Source: Clavibacter nebraskensis NCPPB 2581 (GTDB lineage: Bacteria; Actinomycetota; Actinomycetes; Actinomycetales; Microbacteriaceae). From it: a stretch of DNA of 64,000 nt. Below are positions 44,122 to 52,764 of the stretch, one piece after another (positions within the stretch are counted from its first letter, which is position 1; every line of letters starts with the position of its first letter). Below the pieces are notes generated by a model, which made no database searches, was not told the DNA's origin, and was given only the letters and a program-made list of their open reading frames with translations. The translations under genes and the position numbers were made by a program. The stretch covers positions 1,364,001-1,428,000 of the forward strand of contig NC_020891.1 of NCBI RefSeq assembly GCF_000355695.1, read 5' to 3'.

Positions 44122-45180
44122 TCAGCGCTCGTTCTGCAGCGGGACCGCGACCTGGCGGATGATGAGCAGCACCGCCGCGGCGACCGGCACCGCGATGAGC
44201 GCGCCGAGCACGCCGAGCAGGGTGCCGCCCGTGAGCGCCGCGATGACGACGATGAGGCCGGGCACCTTGACCGCGCGGTTCATGATGTTCGGGCTGAGCA
44301 CGTACGCCTCGATCTGCATGTACACGAGGTAGTACACGGCCACCGCGATCCACGTGTTCATGGACTCCGGCAGCAGCACGATCTGGCCGAGCACGATGAG
44401 CGCGGAGCCGGTGATCGTGCCCACGAGCGGCAGCAGCGAGAACAGGAACGCGATGAACGCCCAGACCGCCGGCAGTGCCGCGCCGACGATGCTGAGGTAG
44501 ACGAAGCTCAGCACACCGTTGCAGAGCGCGAGGCCCACTTGGCCCATGACGTAGCGGCCGACCGACTGCGTGATCTGCTCCGCGATGTCGGCGAAGCGCG
44601 CGCGGCGCGTGGCCGGCACGAGCTTGTAGAGGCCGCTCTTGAAGGAGCTGAGCGAGGCCGTGAAGTACATCGTGAGGATCACGACGATCACCAGGCCGAA
44701 GAGGAAGTTGCCGATCGTGAAGGCGACGGTGAGGACGTTCCCCGTGATGGCGGCGACGTTTGACGCGTTGGAGAGGTACTCGATGAGCTGGTCCGCGCCG
44801 CTCTGCACGTCGAAGACCTCGCGCGGCACGAACGACTGCAGGTTCTCGATGAACTGGTCGCCGCTCACGCTCTGCGCGTACTGCACGATCTGCGTGACGA
44901 GGGCGCTCGCCTGGTTGACGACGACGGGGATGACCGCCAGCAGCACACCGGCGAGGGAGCCGAGCAGCACCAGGAAGATCACGAGGATGGCGACGGGGCG
45001 CGGCACGCCCTTGCGCTCGAGGAACGTGACGAGCGGGTCGATGCCGAGGGCCAGGAAGATGGCCGTGCCCACGTAGGTGAGGACGGTCCCGAGCGACACG
45101 AGCGCGCCGCCGATGACGAGCGCGGTGAGCACGCCGAGCCCGGCCAGCAGGCCGAGGCGGTAGGGGTTCTGGATCTTCAC
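44122..45180 (-). CDS. AI-2E family (PerM-type) transporter
   Basis: A 352-residue membrane protein with about eight helices and the family core (GIDPLVTFLERKGVPRPVAILVIF, VGRYVMGQVGLALCNGVLSF, LPLVGTITGSALIVL, IMNRAVKVPGLIVVIAALTGGTLLGVLGALIAVP). The family includes permeases for autoinducer-2 and Na+/H+ exchange; the substrate is not predictable. GTG at 45180 has CGGAGG 8 bases upstream. It follows the coiled-coil gene by 27 bases, probably cotranscribed. Confidence 0.9.
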   Translation of the reverse strand: MKIQNPYRLGLLAGLGVLTALVIGGALVSLGTVLTYVGTAIFLALGIDPLVTFLERKGVPRPVAILVIFLVLLGSLAGVLLAVIPVVVNQASALVTQIVQYAQSVSGDQFIENLQSFVPREVFDVQSGADQLIEYLSNASNVAAITGNVLTVAFTIGNFLFGLVIVVILTMYFTASLSSFKSGLYKLVPATRRARFADIAEQITQSVGRYVMGQVGLALCNGVLSFVYLSIVGAALPAVWAFIAFLFSLLPLVGTITGSALIVLGQIVLLPESMNTWIAVAVYYLVYMQIEAYVLSPNIMNRAVKVPGLIVVIAALTGGTLLGVLGALIAVPVAAAVLLIIRQVAVPLQNER

Positions 45181-45207
45181 GTCGTGGGCCTCCGAATGGG
45201 CACGCGC

Positions 45208-46992
45208 TCAGCGCGCGGTGCGGGGTTCGTCGTCGTCGTCGTCGGAGGAGGCGGAGTCGTCCGCCTGGGTCAGCACGCCGCGCACGTTCTCGAGGTACGC
45301 GGCCACCGCCTCGCGCTCGATCCTAATCCGGTCGAGGCGCTCCTCCGCGTCGGCGACGGCCTCGCGCGCACGGCGCTCCGCGTCGGCGACGGTCTCGCGG
45401 GCGCGGCGCTCGGCGTCGGCGATGGCTGCGCGCGCGTCGTGGACGGCGTCCTCCCGCACCTTCCGCGCGGAGTCGCGGCTCTCGACCGCGAGCGCCTCCG
45501 CCTCCGCGCGCGTGGAGGCGAGCAGCGCCGTGACCTCCTGCAGCCGAACCTCCGCCTCGCCGAGGTAGGCGGCCGTGCGGTCGGCGGCCTCACGCTGGCG
45601 CTCGGCGGCGTCGCGGGCGTCGTGGTCGCGGCGGGCGGTGATCTCGGCGTCGAGGTCGAGGTGGCCCTGCTCGATCTCGCGGCTGAGCAGGAGGCGCGCC
45701 TCGTCGGCCTCGGCCGCGATCTCGCGCCGGGTCTCGGCGACCTCGCGCTCGAGGCGGAGGCGCTCGGCCTCCCGGCGGTCGGCCTCCAGGGCCTCGGCCT
45801 CGGCGATCTCCCGCTCGAGGGCCGCTCGCGCGGTGACGGCCTCGAGCTCGAGCTGCGCGCGCGTCGCCCGGGTCTCGCGCTCCAGGCGCTCGGTGCCCTG
45901 GGCGATGTCGCGGGCGAGGTCGGTGCGGGCCTCATCCTCGTCGCGCGCGAGGTCGCCCCGGGCGGTCGCCAGCTCGAGCTCGAGCGCCTCGCGCGTCTCG
46001 GCGATCTCCCGCTCGAGGGCGGCGCGGGTCTCCTCCACGTCGCGGTCGAACGCGGTGCGCTCCGCGAGGATCCGGCGGTCGAAGTCGTCGCGCGACGCCT
46101 GCAGGTCGCGGTCCCAGTCGGTGCGCGCCTGCTCGATCTCGCGGTCGAGGTCGGCGCGGGTCTGCTCGTCGAGCTGGGCCAGGGCGATGCGGCGGGTCTC
46201 CTCGTCGAGCCGCAGCCGCTCCTCCGTCTCGCGCACGTCACGGTCGAGCTCGGCGCGCTCCTCCGCGACGATCTCGTCGTGCCGGGCGCGCGCGTCGGCG
46301 AGCTCGCGCTCGAGCGCGCCGCGGGCGAGGACGGTGTCGCGGGCGAGGTCGGCGGCGTCGCGGCGGGCCTCGTCGGTCTCGCGGTCCACCCGGGCGCGGA
46401 GCTCCGCGACCTCGCGGGCGGCCTCTGCGCGCTGGGCGTCGGTGTCGCGCTCCGCGGTGGCTCGGAGGTCGGCCACCTCGGTGCGGGTGCGGAGGAGGAG
46501 GGCGGCGGCCTCGCGCTCGGCGTCGCTGCGGAGGCCCTCGGCGCGGTCGTCGGCCCGCTCGTGCAGGTCGTCCGCCTCGCGGCGCGCGGCGTCGAGGATC
46601 TGCGCGGCCTGCGCCCGCGCCGAGTCCACGAGGTGGCGGGCGGTCGCCTCGGCCTCGGCGCGCTGTGCGTCCGTCTCCTCCTGGGTGGCGCGGCGGAGCC
46701 GGCCGGCATCCGCGTCCGCCTGGGCGACCAGTCGCGTCGACTGCTCCTCGGCGACGCGGAGGGTGGCCTCGAGCCGGCTGCCGAGGCCGGCGAACGTGGG
46801 GCTGCCGACCTCGTCCAGCTCGTCGCGCAGCTCCTGCTCGCTGCGGCGGAGGCGCTCGGCCTCGGCCCGGAGCTCGGCGCCCTGCTGATTCGAGCGGATG
46901 AGCTCACGGCGGAGGTCGGCGACGGCCCGGTCGACCTCGTCGCGGTTGTAGCCGCGCATGGCGGGGCTGAACGGCGTGTCGTCGTGGGGCAC
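45208..46992 (-). CDS. Long coiled-coil protein with a DivIVA-like N-terminus
   Basis: A 594-residue protein, nearly all charged alpha-helix rich in Glu, Arg and Ala. It starts VPHDDTPFSPAMRGYNRDEVDRAV; the GYNRDEVD unit matches the DivIVA membrane-binding motif. Coiled-coil heptads run from about residue 20 to 575, with repeated units such as ADAERRARETVADAERRAREAV, and it ends in an acidic tail (SSDDDDDE). It is likely to form a filament or scaffold at the membrane or pole (inference). GTG at 46992 has AAGGAG 7 bases upstream; a TAGGAT -10 lies at 47048-47053. There is no enzymatic motif. Confidence 0.85.
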   Translation of the reverse strand: MPHDDTPFSPAMRGYNRDEVDRAVADLRRELIRSNQQGAELRAEAERLRRSEQELRDELDEVGSPTFAGLGSRLEATLRVAEEQSTRLVAQADADAGRLRRATQEETDAQRAEAEATARHLVDSARAQAAQILDAARREADDLHERADDRAEGLRSDAEREAAALLLRTRTEVADLRATAERDTDAQRAEAAREVAELRARVDRETDEARRDAADLARDTVLARGALERELADARARHDEIVAEERAELDRDVRETEERLRLDEETRRIALAQLDEQTRADLDREIEQARTDWDRDLQASRDDFDRRILAERTAFDRDVEETRAALEREIAETREALELELATARGDLARDEDEARTDLARDIAQGTERLERETRATRAQLELEAVTARAALEREIAEAEALEADRREAERLRLEREVAETRREIAAEADEARLLLSREIEQGHLDLDAEITARRDHDARDAAERQREAADRTAAYLGEAEVRLQEVTALLASTRAEAEALAVESRDSARKVREDAVHDARAAIADAERRARETVADAERRAREAVADAEERLDRIRIEREAVAAYLENVRGVLTQADDSASSDDDDDEPRTAR

Positions 46993-47047
46993 GGGATACT
47001 CCTTCGCGGGCGGCTCGCGGACGCCGGGCGGGGCGCAGCAGGTGCCG

Positions 47048-47053
47048 ATCCTA
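47048..47053 (-). promoter_or_regulatory. Predicted -10 box of the coiled-coil gene
   Basis: TAGGAT on the minus strand lies 55 bases before the GTG at 46992, leaving a leader with a good ribosome site. Confidence 0.45.
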
Positions 47054-47275
47054 CCGAGTCGACGGCGCGCAGCCCGGTGCGTCTCCCGACGCCGGCGGGC
47101 CCGCGGCGAGGCGCTCCCAGGGTCGTCCGGTATCCTTCGTTGTCGTCGTCCGCCGCCGGTCCGCCTGCAGCACGGCGGAGCGTCGCGAGAGCACCCGTGC
47201 TCGGCGGCTGCCGCGGTCGTCATCCGATCGCTGCTCATGCGGCCGCCGCCCGCGACGACACGAGAGGAGACACCC

Positions 47276-49129
47276 GTGCGATTCGTCCTGGCGATCGCGA
47301 CCTTCGTGGTCGCGGCCCTCATGATCGGGCTGGGGATCGCCCAGCACACGTTCCTGGCGGGACCCGACCGCATCACCGCGGCCACGTCCTCCGCCGGCGG
47401 TGCCGCGTACACGATCGTCGACGGGAAGACGCTCAACGCGCACCCGGGTCTGCAGGACACGGTCGTCCGCGGCGACGGCGAGGTCTTCGCGGCCTACGGC
47501 CCCGCGTCCGACGTGGCGGCATGGGTCGGCAGCAGCCCGTACACGCGCATCGCGATGGACGAGCAGGGCGCGCTGACCAGCCAGGTCGTCCAGCCCGATG
47601 CGACCACGCCGACGCCGAGCCCCACCGCAGGGGCCCCGGGCGCCGACGCGTCCGGCACCGCCGCCGAGGCGACGCCCACGGTCACCGATCCCCGCGGATC
47701 CGACCTCTGGCTCTCCGAGCAGACCGGCGAGGGCGAGGTGTCGCTCAGCACCCGGCTCCCGGATGACGTGAGCCTCATCCTCGCCACCGACGGCCAGGCG
47801 GCGGCCCCCGCCGACGTCGAGCTCTCGTGGCCGTCCGAGGGCGAGTCGCCCTGGGTCGTCCCACTCGTGGTCGGCGGCATCGTGCTGCTCGTCGTGGGGC
47901 TCGTCCTCTACCTGCTGGCGCTCCGCCACCTGCGTCGCAGCCGCGGTCCCCGCCGCAACCTGCCTCCGCGCGGCGGCCCGCGGATCCCGCGCATCGGGCC
48001 GGCCGCCCGTCGAGCGGCACTGACGGCCGGCACCGGGGCAGCACCCGTGACGCCCAAGGGCCGCGGTCGTCGCGGTCTCATCGCGCTGCCCGTCCTCGTC
48101 GTCACCGGCCTCGCGCTCAGCGGCTGCACCGCGCAGGGCGCGCCGGCCGACCTCGCCGCGGGTGCGGGATCCCGCGCGACGCCCACCCCGACCTCGTCGC
48201 TCGACGCCGCCCGCGAGGCCGAGGACGCCGATCCGCCCGTCGTCACCCAGGACCAGGCCGACCGCATCGTCTCCCGCGTGTCCGAGGTCTCCACCGCGGC
48301 GGACCAATCCCTCGACGCCGCGGCCCTGGCGCCCCGGTTCGCCGGACCGGCGCTGCAGGAGCGCACCGCGGACTACCAGGTGCGGAAGGCCAAGCCCGAC
48401 ATCGCCGCCGTCCCCGCCATCCCGGCCGGCGACCTCCAGCTGACGCTGCCGCAGGCGACGCTCACCTGGCCGCGCACGGTCGCGGCCGTGGTCAAGGACC
48501 CCGACACGGAGGACGCACCGACGCTGTCGCTGACGCTCGTGCAGGACAGCCCGCGCGACAACTACCGCGTCCTCTACGCCATGCCCATCTCCACCACGGC
48601 GGCGCTCCCTGACGTGGCCCCGGCCGCCATCGGCGCGGCGCGGCTCGCGGCGGACGTGAAGCTCCTGGCCGTGCAGCCGGATCAGCTCTCCGCGGCCTAC
48701 GCGGACGTGCTCAACAAGGGCGACGCCAGCCAGTACGCCGGCCTCTTCGACCCGACCGACGACGGCGTGCGGGCGCAGGACGCGAAGCGCAAGACCGACT
48801 TCCCCGCGTCCATCGGCGAGACGGGCACGGTCGAGTTCGCCGCCACGGCGGACACGGCGACGCCCGTGGCGATGTCGACGGTCGAGTCCGGGGCGCTCGT
48901 CAGCGTGACCGTGCAGCTGGGCATCGTCGCGAAGCCGACCGCCGAGGGCGCGAAGGTCAACGCGAACCCGGAGGTCCAGGCGATCACCGGGCTCACCGAC
49001 TCGGCGAAGGGCTTCGACACCGTCCGCACGGCGCAGATGCTCATGTACGTGCCTCCCGTGAACTCGGGCGAGAAGATCCGCCTGTACGCCTCCAGCACCC
49101 ACATCACCTCGGCCAAGGAGCTCCCATGA
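47276..49129 (+). CDS. Unknown two-part membrane protein with an internal lipobox
   Basis: I do not recognise this 617-residue protein. Part one has a signal-like helix (2-27), a Ser/Thr/Pro-rich extracytoplasmic region and a membrane helix (about 193-216) followed by a very basic stretch. Part two starts VTPKGRGRRGLIALPVL near residue 258, with LALSGC (Cys284), a lipoprotein lipobox, then an exported-looking beta-rich domain to the end. GTG at 48047 could start part two separately. GAGGAGA precedes the GTG at 47276. It overlaps the next gene as ATGA and is divergent from the coiled-coil gene. Confidence 0.8.
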   Translation: MRFVLAIATFVVAALMIGLGIAQHTFLAGPDRITAATSSAGGAAYTIVDGKTLNAHPGLQDTVVRGDGEVFAAYGPASDVAAWVGSSPYTRIAMDEQGALTSQVVQPDATTPTPSPTAGAPGADASGTAAEATPTVTDPRGSDLWLSEQTGEGEVSLSTRLPDDVSLILATDGQAAAPADVELSWPSEGESPWVVPLVVGGIVLLVVGLVLYLLALRHLRRSRGPRRNLPPRGGPRIPRIGPAARRAALTAGTGAAPVTPKGRGRRGLIALPVLVVTGLALSGCTAQGAPADLAAGAGSRATPTPTSSLDAAREAEDADPPVVTQDQADRIVSRVSEVSTAADQSLDAAALAPRFAGPALQERTADYQVRKAKPDIAAVPAIPAGDLQLTLPQATLTWPRTVAAVVKDPDTEDAPTLSLTLVQDSPRDNYRVLYAMPISTTAALPDVAPAAIGAARLAADVKLLAVQPDQLSAAYADVLNKGDASQYAGLFDPTDDGVRAQDAKRKTDFPASIGETGTVEFAATADTATPVAMSTVESGALVSVTVQLGIVAKPTAEGAKVNANPEVQAITGLTDSAKGFDTVRTAQMLMYVPPVNSGEKIRLYASSTHITSAKELP

Positions 49130-50121
49130 CGCACGTGCCCCCCTCCGCCGCCAGCCTCCGCGGCGCGGTCGACCTGTCCTCGCTCGTGAACCGGGCGCAG
49201 GCTCCTGCCGCGCCCGCGGGCGGATCGCCCGCCGCGGGTGCGACGGGCGCCCCCGGTGCCCCCGTCGACGGGACGGGCGCTCCGCAGACGGTCGACGTCC
49301 CCGGCCTCGTGCTCGCGGCGGACGACGCCTCGTTCACGCAGTTCCTCGACATCTCGTCCGTGGTCCCCGTCATCGTGGAGCTCGTCTCGACGGGGCTCGC
49401 CTCGAGCCGCGAGCTGTCGCCCGTGCTCGAGCGCGTGGTCACCGAGAAGGCCGGCCGCGTGCTGCTCGTGCGCATCGACGTGGACCAGAGCCCGCAGCTC
49501 GGGCAGGCCTTCCAGGCGCAGACCGTCCCCACGGTCGCCGCGCTCATCGGCGGCCGTCCCGTGGGGCTCTTCGCGGGTGTGATCCCCGAGGACCAGGTCC
49601 GCGACGTCATCCAGCAGGTGCTGGAGCTGGCGCAGCAGAACGGCGTGACCGGCCGGGCCGTCGCTCCCGACGCCTCCGCGGAGCCCGCCGCCCCGGTCGA
49701 GGAGCCGCTGCCGCCGCACCACGCGGAGGCGTACGCGTTCATCGAGCAGGGGGACTACGCGTCCGCCGCCGCCGAGTACCGCACGGCGATCGCGCAGAAC
49801 CCGCGCGATGCCCTCGCGGTCGCCGGCCTCGCGCAGGTCAGCCTCCTGCACCGGCTCGACGGGAAGGCGGCGGACGAGATCCGCGGCGCCGCCGCGGCCG
49901 CGCCCCAGGACGTCGACGCCCAGCTGCTGGTCGCCGACCTCGACCTCTCCGGCGGGCACGTCGAGGACGCGTTCACGCGCCTGCTCGAGCTGTTCCCGTC
50001 GGCGGACGCCGAGGGGCGCGAGGCCGTGCGCCAGCGCCTGCTCGAGCACTTCGAGGTCGTCGGCCTGGAGGACCCGCGGGTCGCCGTGGCACGCCGCCAG
50101 CTCACGCGCCTCCTCTACTGA
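49126..50121 (+). CDS. Thioredoxin-fold protein with TPR-like tail (CnoX/YbbN type)
   Basis: A 331-residue protein: Pro/Gly/Ala-rich start, a thioredoxin-like domain (about 55-180, VPVIVELVSTGLASSREL, RIDVDQSPQLGQAFQAQTVPTVAALIGGRPV) and C-terminal tetratricopeptide helices (HAEAYAFIEQGDYASAAAEYRTAI). The WCxxC active site is absent, so it is not a reductase and fits the holdase co-chaperone group of CnoX. It is coupled to the upstream gene by ATGA and ends at a strong terminator. Confidence 0.88.
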   Translation: MTHVPPSAASLRGAVDLSSLVNRAQAPAAPAGGSPAAGATGAPGAPVDGTGAPQTVDVPGLVLAADDASFTQFLDISSVVPVIVELVSTGLASSRELSPVLERVVTEKAGRVLLVRIDVDQSPQLGQAFQAQTVPTVAALIGGRPVGLFAGVIPEDQVRDVIQQVLELAQQNGVTGRAVAPDASAEPAAPVEEPLPPHHAEAYAFIEQGDYASAAAEYRTAIAQNPRDALAVAGLAQVSLLHRLDGKAADEIRGAAAAAPQDVDAQLLVADLDLSGGHVEDAFTRLLELFPSADAEGREAVRQRLLEHFEVVGLEDPRVAVARRQLTRLLY

Positions 50122-50136
50122 CGCGCGTCCCGCCAC

Positions 50137-50178
50137 GACGACGGCGCCGCATCCCCTCGGGGATGCGGCGCCGTCGTC
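50137..50178. terminator. Bidirectional terminator between the thioredoxin-TPR gene and glgB
   Basis: A 20-bp perfect stem (50137-50156 with 50159-50178) with arms GACGACGGCGCCGCATCCCC and its complement, 15 bases after one stop and 15 before the other. It can act on both strands. No T-run is present. Confidence 0.88.
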
Positions 50179-50193
50179 ATGTGCGCGGTCCGG

Positions 50194-52764
50194 TCAGACC
50201 GTCGGCACCCGCGGGGTGCCGTCGTCGGCTCCCGGGGCGTCGCCCGTCGCGGACAGGCCCTCGACGGGCGGCTGTACGTCGGGCGACTGCGGGAGCACGG
50301 GCGCGGCGGTGGCCTCGGCGAACGGCGTGCCGTCGGCACGCGACTCGTCCGCGTCGGGGGCGGCGTGCGCGGGCGCCTCGACGGGCGTGAGGTCCGCCGG
50401 ATCCTGCTTCAGCCGGAGCCACAGGCCCGCGAGCGGCGGCAGCGTCAGCTCCGCCGAGGCGGGACGGCCGTGCCAGCCCTCGTCGCCCGCGTGGACGGCG
50501 CCGAGGTTGCCGACGCCGGATCCGCCGAACTGCTCGGCGTCCGTGTTGAGGATCTCCTCCCACACGCCCGCCTGCGGCAGCCCCAGCCGATAGCCCGAGA
50601 TGGGCGCGCCGGAGAAGTTGTGCACGACGGCGACCTGGTTGCCCGCGCGGTCGCGGCGGAGGAACGCGAGCACGTTCCGCCCGGCGTCGCCCGCGTCGAT
50701 CCACTCGAAGCCGGCCGGGTCGTTGTCGAGCGCCCACAGCGCGGGCGTGTCGATGTACGTTCGGTTGAGCGACCCGACGAGGTCGAACAGGGCGCGGTGG
50801 ACGGGCTGGTCGAGGATCCACCAGTCGAGCCCGCGCTCCTCGCTCCACTCGGACACCTGCCCGAACTCCTGGCCCATGAACAGCAGCTGCTTGCCGGGGT
50901 GCGACCACATGAAGCTGAGGTAGGCGCGCACGTTGGCGAGCTTCTGCCAGTGGTCGCCCGGCATCTTGCCGACGAGCGAGCCCTTCCCGTGCACGACCTC
51001 GTCGTGGCTGATGGGGAGGAGGAAGTTCTCCGTGTACGCGTAGACCATCGAGAAAGTGATCTGGCCGTGGTGGTACGACCGGTACATCGGGTCCTCGGCC
51101 GCGTAGTCGAGCGTGTCGTGCATCCAGCCCATGTTCCACTTGAGCCCGAAGCCGAGGCCGCCGTCGCTCGTGGGGCGGGTGACGCCGGGGAAGCTCGTGG
51201 ACTCCTCTGCGATCACCACGATGCCGGGGTGGGTGCGGTACGCGGTGGCGTTGACCTCCTGCAGGAACGAGATCGCCTCGAGGTTCTCGCGGCCCCCGTG
51301 CACGTTCGGCAGCCACTGGCCCTCCTCGCGCGAGTAGTCGAGGTAGAGCATCGAGGCCACGGCGTCCACGCGCAGGCCGTCGACGTGGAACTCCTCGAAC
51401 CAGTACAGCGCGTTCGCGACGAGGAAGTTGCGCACCTGCGAGTGGCCGAAGTCGAAGACGAGGGTGCCCCAGTCCTGCTGCTCGCCGCGGCGCGGGTCGG
51501 TGTGCTCGTAGAGCGGCTGGCCGTCGAACCGCGCGAGCGCAAAGGCGTCCCTCGGGAAGTGGGCGGGCACCCAGTCCACGATGACGCCGATGCCCGCCTG
51601 GTGCAGCGAGTCGATGAGGAACTTGAGGTCGTCGGGGGAGCCGAACCGCGAGGTGGGCGCGTAGTAGCCGGAGACCTGGTAGCCCCAGGATCCGCCGAAG
51701 GGATGCTCCGCCAGCGGCAGGAACTCGACGTGCGTGTAGCGCAGCTCCTGCAGGTACGCGACGAGCTCGCCGGCCACCTCGCGGTAGCCGAGGCCAGGGC
51801 GCCAGGATCCGAGGTGCATCTCGTACACGCTCATGGGGGAGTCGTGCGGGTCGCGCGCGGCGCGCTCCTCGAGCCAGGCGGCGTCGTCCCACTGGTAGTG
51901 GCTCGTCTCGACGCGCGAGGCGGTGGCGGGCGGGACCTCGGTCATGCGGGCCATGGGGTCGGCCTTCTCGATCCAATGACCCGCCTGCGTGAGGATCTCG
52001 AACTTGTACGAGACGCCGGGCTCGACGCCCGGGACGAAGAGCTCCCACACGCCGTTGCCGTCGAGGCGGCGCATCGCGTGCTGCACGCCGTCCCAGCCGT
52101 TGAAGCCGCCGATGACGCGGACGGCCCGGGCGTGCGGCGCCCACACCGAGAACGAGACGCCCCAGTACGTCTGCGCGACGCCCCAGTGCTCGCGGTGGTG
52201 GGCGCCGAGGACGTCCCAGAGGCGCTCGTGGCGGCCCTCGCCGAAGAGGTAAAGGTCGAGGTCGCCGACGGTGGGGAGGAAGCGGTACGGATCGTCCGAG
52301 GTCCAGGTACCGCCGTCGGAGTAGCGGGCCTCGACCCGGTAGTCTTGCAGGCCGAGCACGTGCGCGCCCTGCCAGACGCCGTGGCCCACGTGGGCAAGGG
52401 CGACGCGGGCGCCGGTGGAGAGGATCACCGAGACGGCGTCCGCGAGGGGGCGCAGCGCGCGGACGACGACGAGGTCGTCGCCGACGCCGTCGATGGATAC
52501 GGGGTGCTGGCCGAGGACCGAGTGCGGTCCGGAGTGGACGCCCTCGGCGATGGCGCGCAGGTCGTGGTCGGCGAGCTCGGGGAGGCGGATGGGGCCGGAG
52601 GCGGAGGCGTGGGGCTCCTCGGCGGAGCTGTCGTCGGCCACGGGCACGGCGACGTCGGCGCCCTGCTCGGGGTCGGCCTCGGCGGCCGGCGGCACGACGA
52701 CGTCGGCGCCGGGCAGCTCGTCGCGGGGGTCCTGCTGGGGGGTGGTGTCGGTCATGTCCGTCAT
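50194..52764 (-). CDS. glgB: 1,4-alpha-glucan branching enzyme GlgB
   Basis: GlgB adds alpha-1,6 branches to alpha-glucan. The 856-residue GH13 protein has the CBM48 domain ([21 protein letters not shown]), nucleophile Asp467 ([14 protein letters not shown]), acid Glu near 520 (VVIAEES) and [12 protein letters not shown]. The N-terminus has a Pro/Ala/Asp-rich leader, and about 65 Pro/Ala-rich residues extend the C-terminus. ATG at 52764 overlaps the glgE stop as ATGA; an ATG at 52755 is possible. It is coupled to glgE. Confidence 0.95.
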   Translation of the reverse strand: MTDMTDTTPQQDPRDELPGADVVVPPAAEADPEQGADVAVPVADDSSAEEPHASASGPIRLPELADHDLRAIAEGVHSGPHSVLGQHPVSIDGVGDDLVVVRALRPLADAVSVILSTGARVALAHVGHGVWQGAHVLGLQDYRVEARYSDGGTWTSDDPYRFLPTVGDLDLYLFGEGRHERLWDVLGAHHREHWGVAQTYWGVSFSVWAPHARAVRVIGGFNGWDGVQHAMRRLDGNGVWELFVPGVEPGVSYKFEILTQAGHWIEKADPMARMTEVPPATASRVETSHYQWDDAAWLEERAARDPHDSPMSVYEMHLGSWRPGLGYREVAGELVAYLQELRYTHVEFLPLAEHPFGGSWGYQVSGYYAPTSRFGSPDDLKFLIDSLHQAGIGVIVDWVPAHFPRDAFALARFDGQPLYEHTDPRRGEQQDWGTLVFDFGHSQVRNFLVANALYWFEEFHVDGLRVDAVASMLYLDYSREEGQWLPNVHGGRENLEAISFLQEVNATAYRTHPGIVVIAEESTSFPGVTRPTSDGGLGFGLKWNMGWMHDTLDYAAEDPMYRSYHHGQITFSMVYAYTENFLLPISHDEVVHGKGSLVGKMPGDHWQKLANVRAYLSFMWSHPGKQLLFMGQEFGQVSEWSEERGLDWWILDQPVHRALFDLVGSLNRTYIDTPALWALDNDPAGFEWIDAGDAGRNVLAFLRRDRAGNQVAVVHNFSGAPISGYRLGLPQAGVWEEILNTDAEQFGGSGVGNLGAVHAGDEGWHGRPASAELTLPPLAGLWLRLKQDPADLTPVEAPAHAAPDADESRADGTPFAEATAAPVLPQSPDVQPPVEGLSATGDAPGADDGTPRVPTV

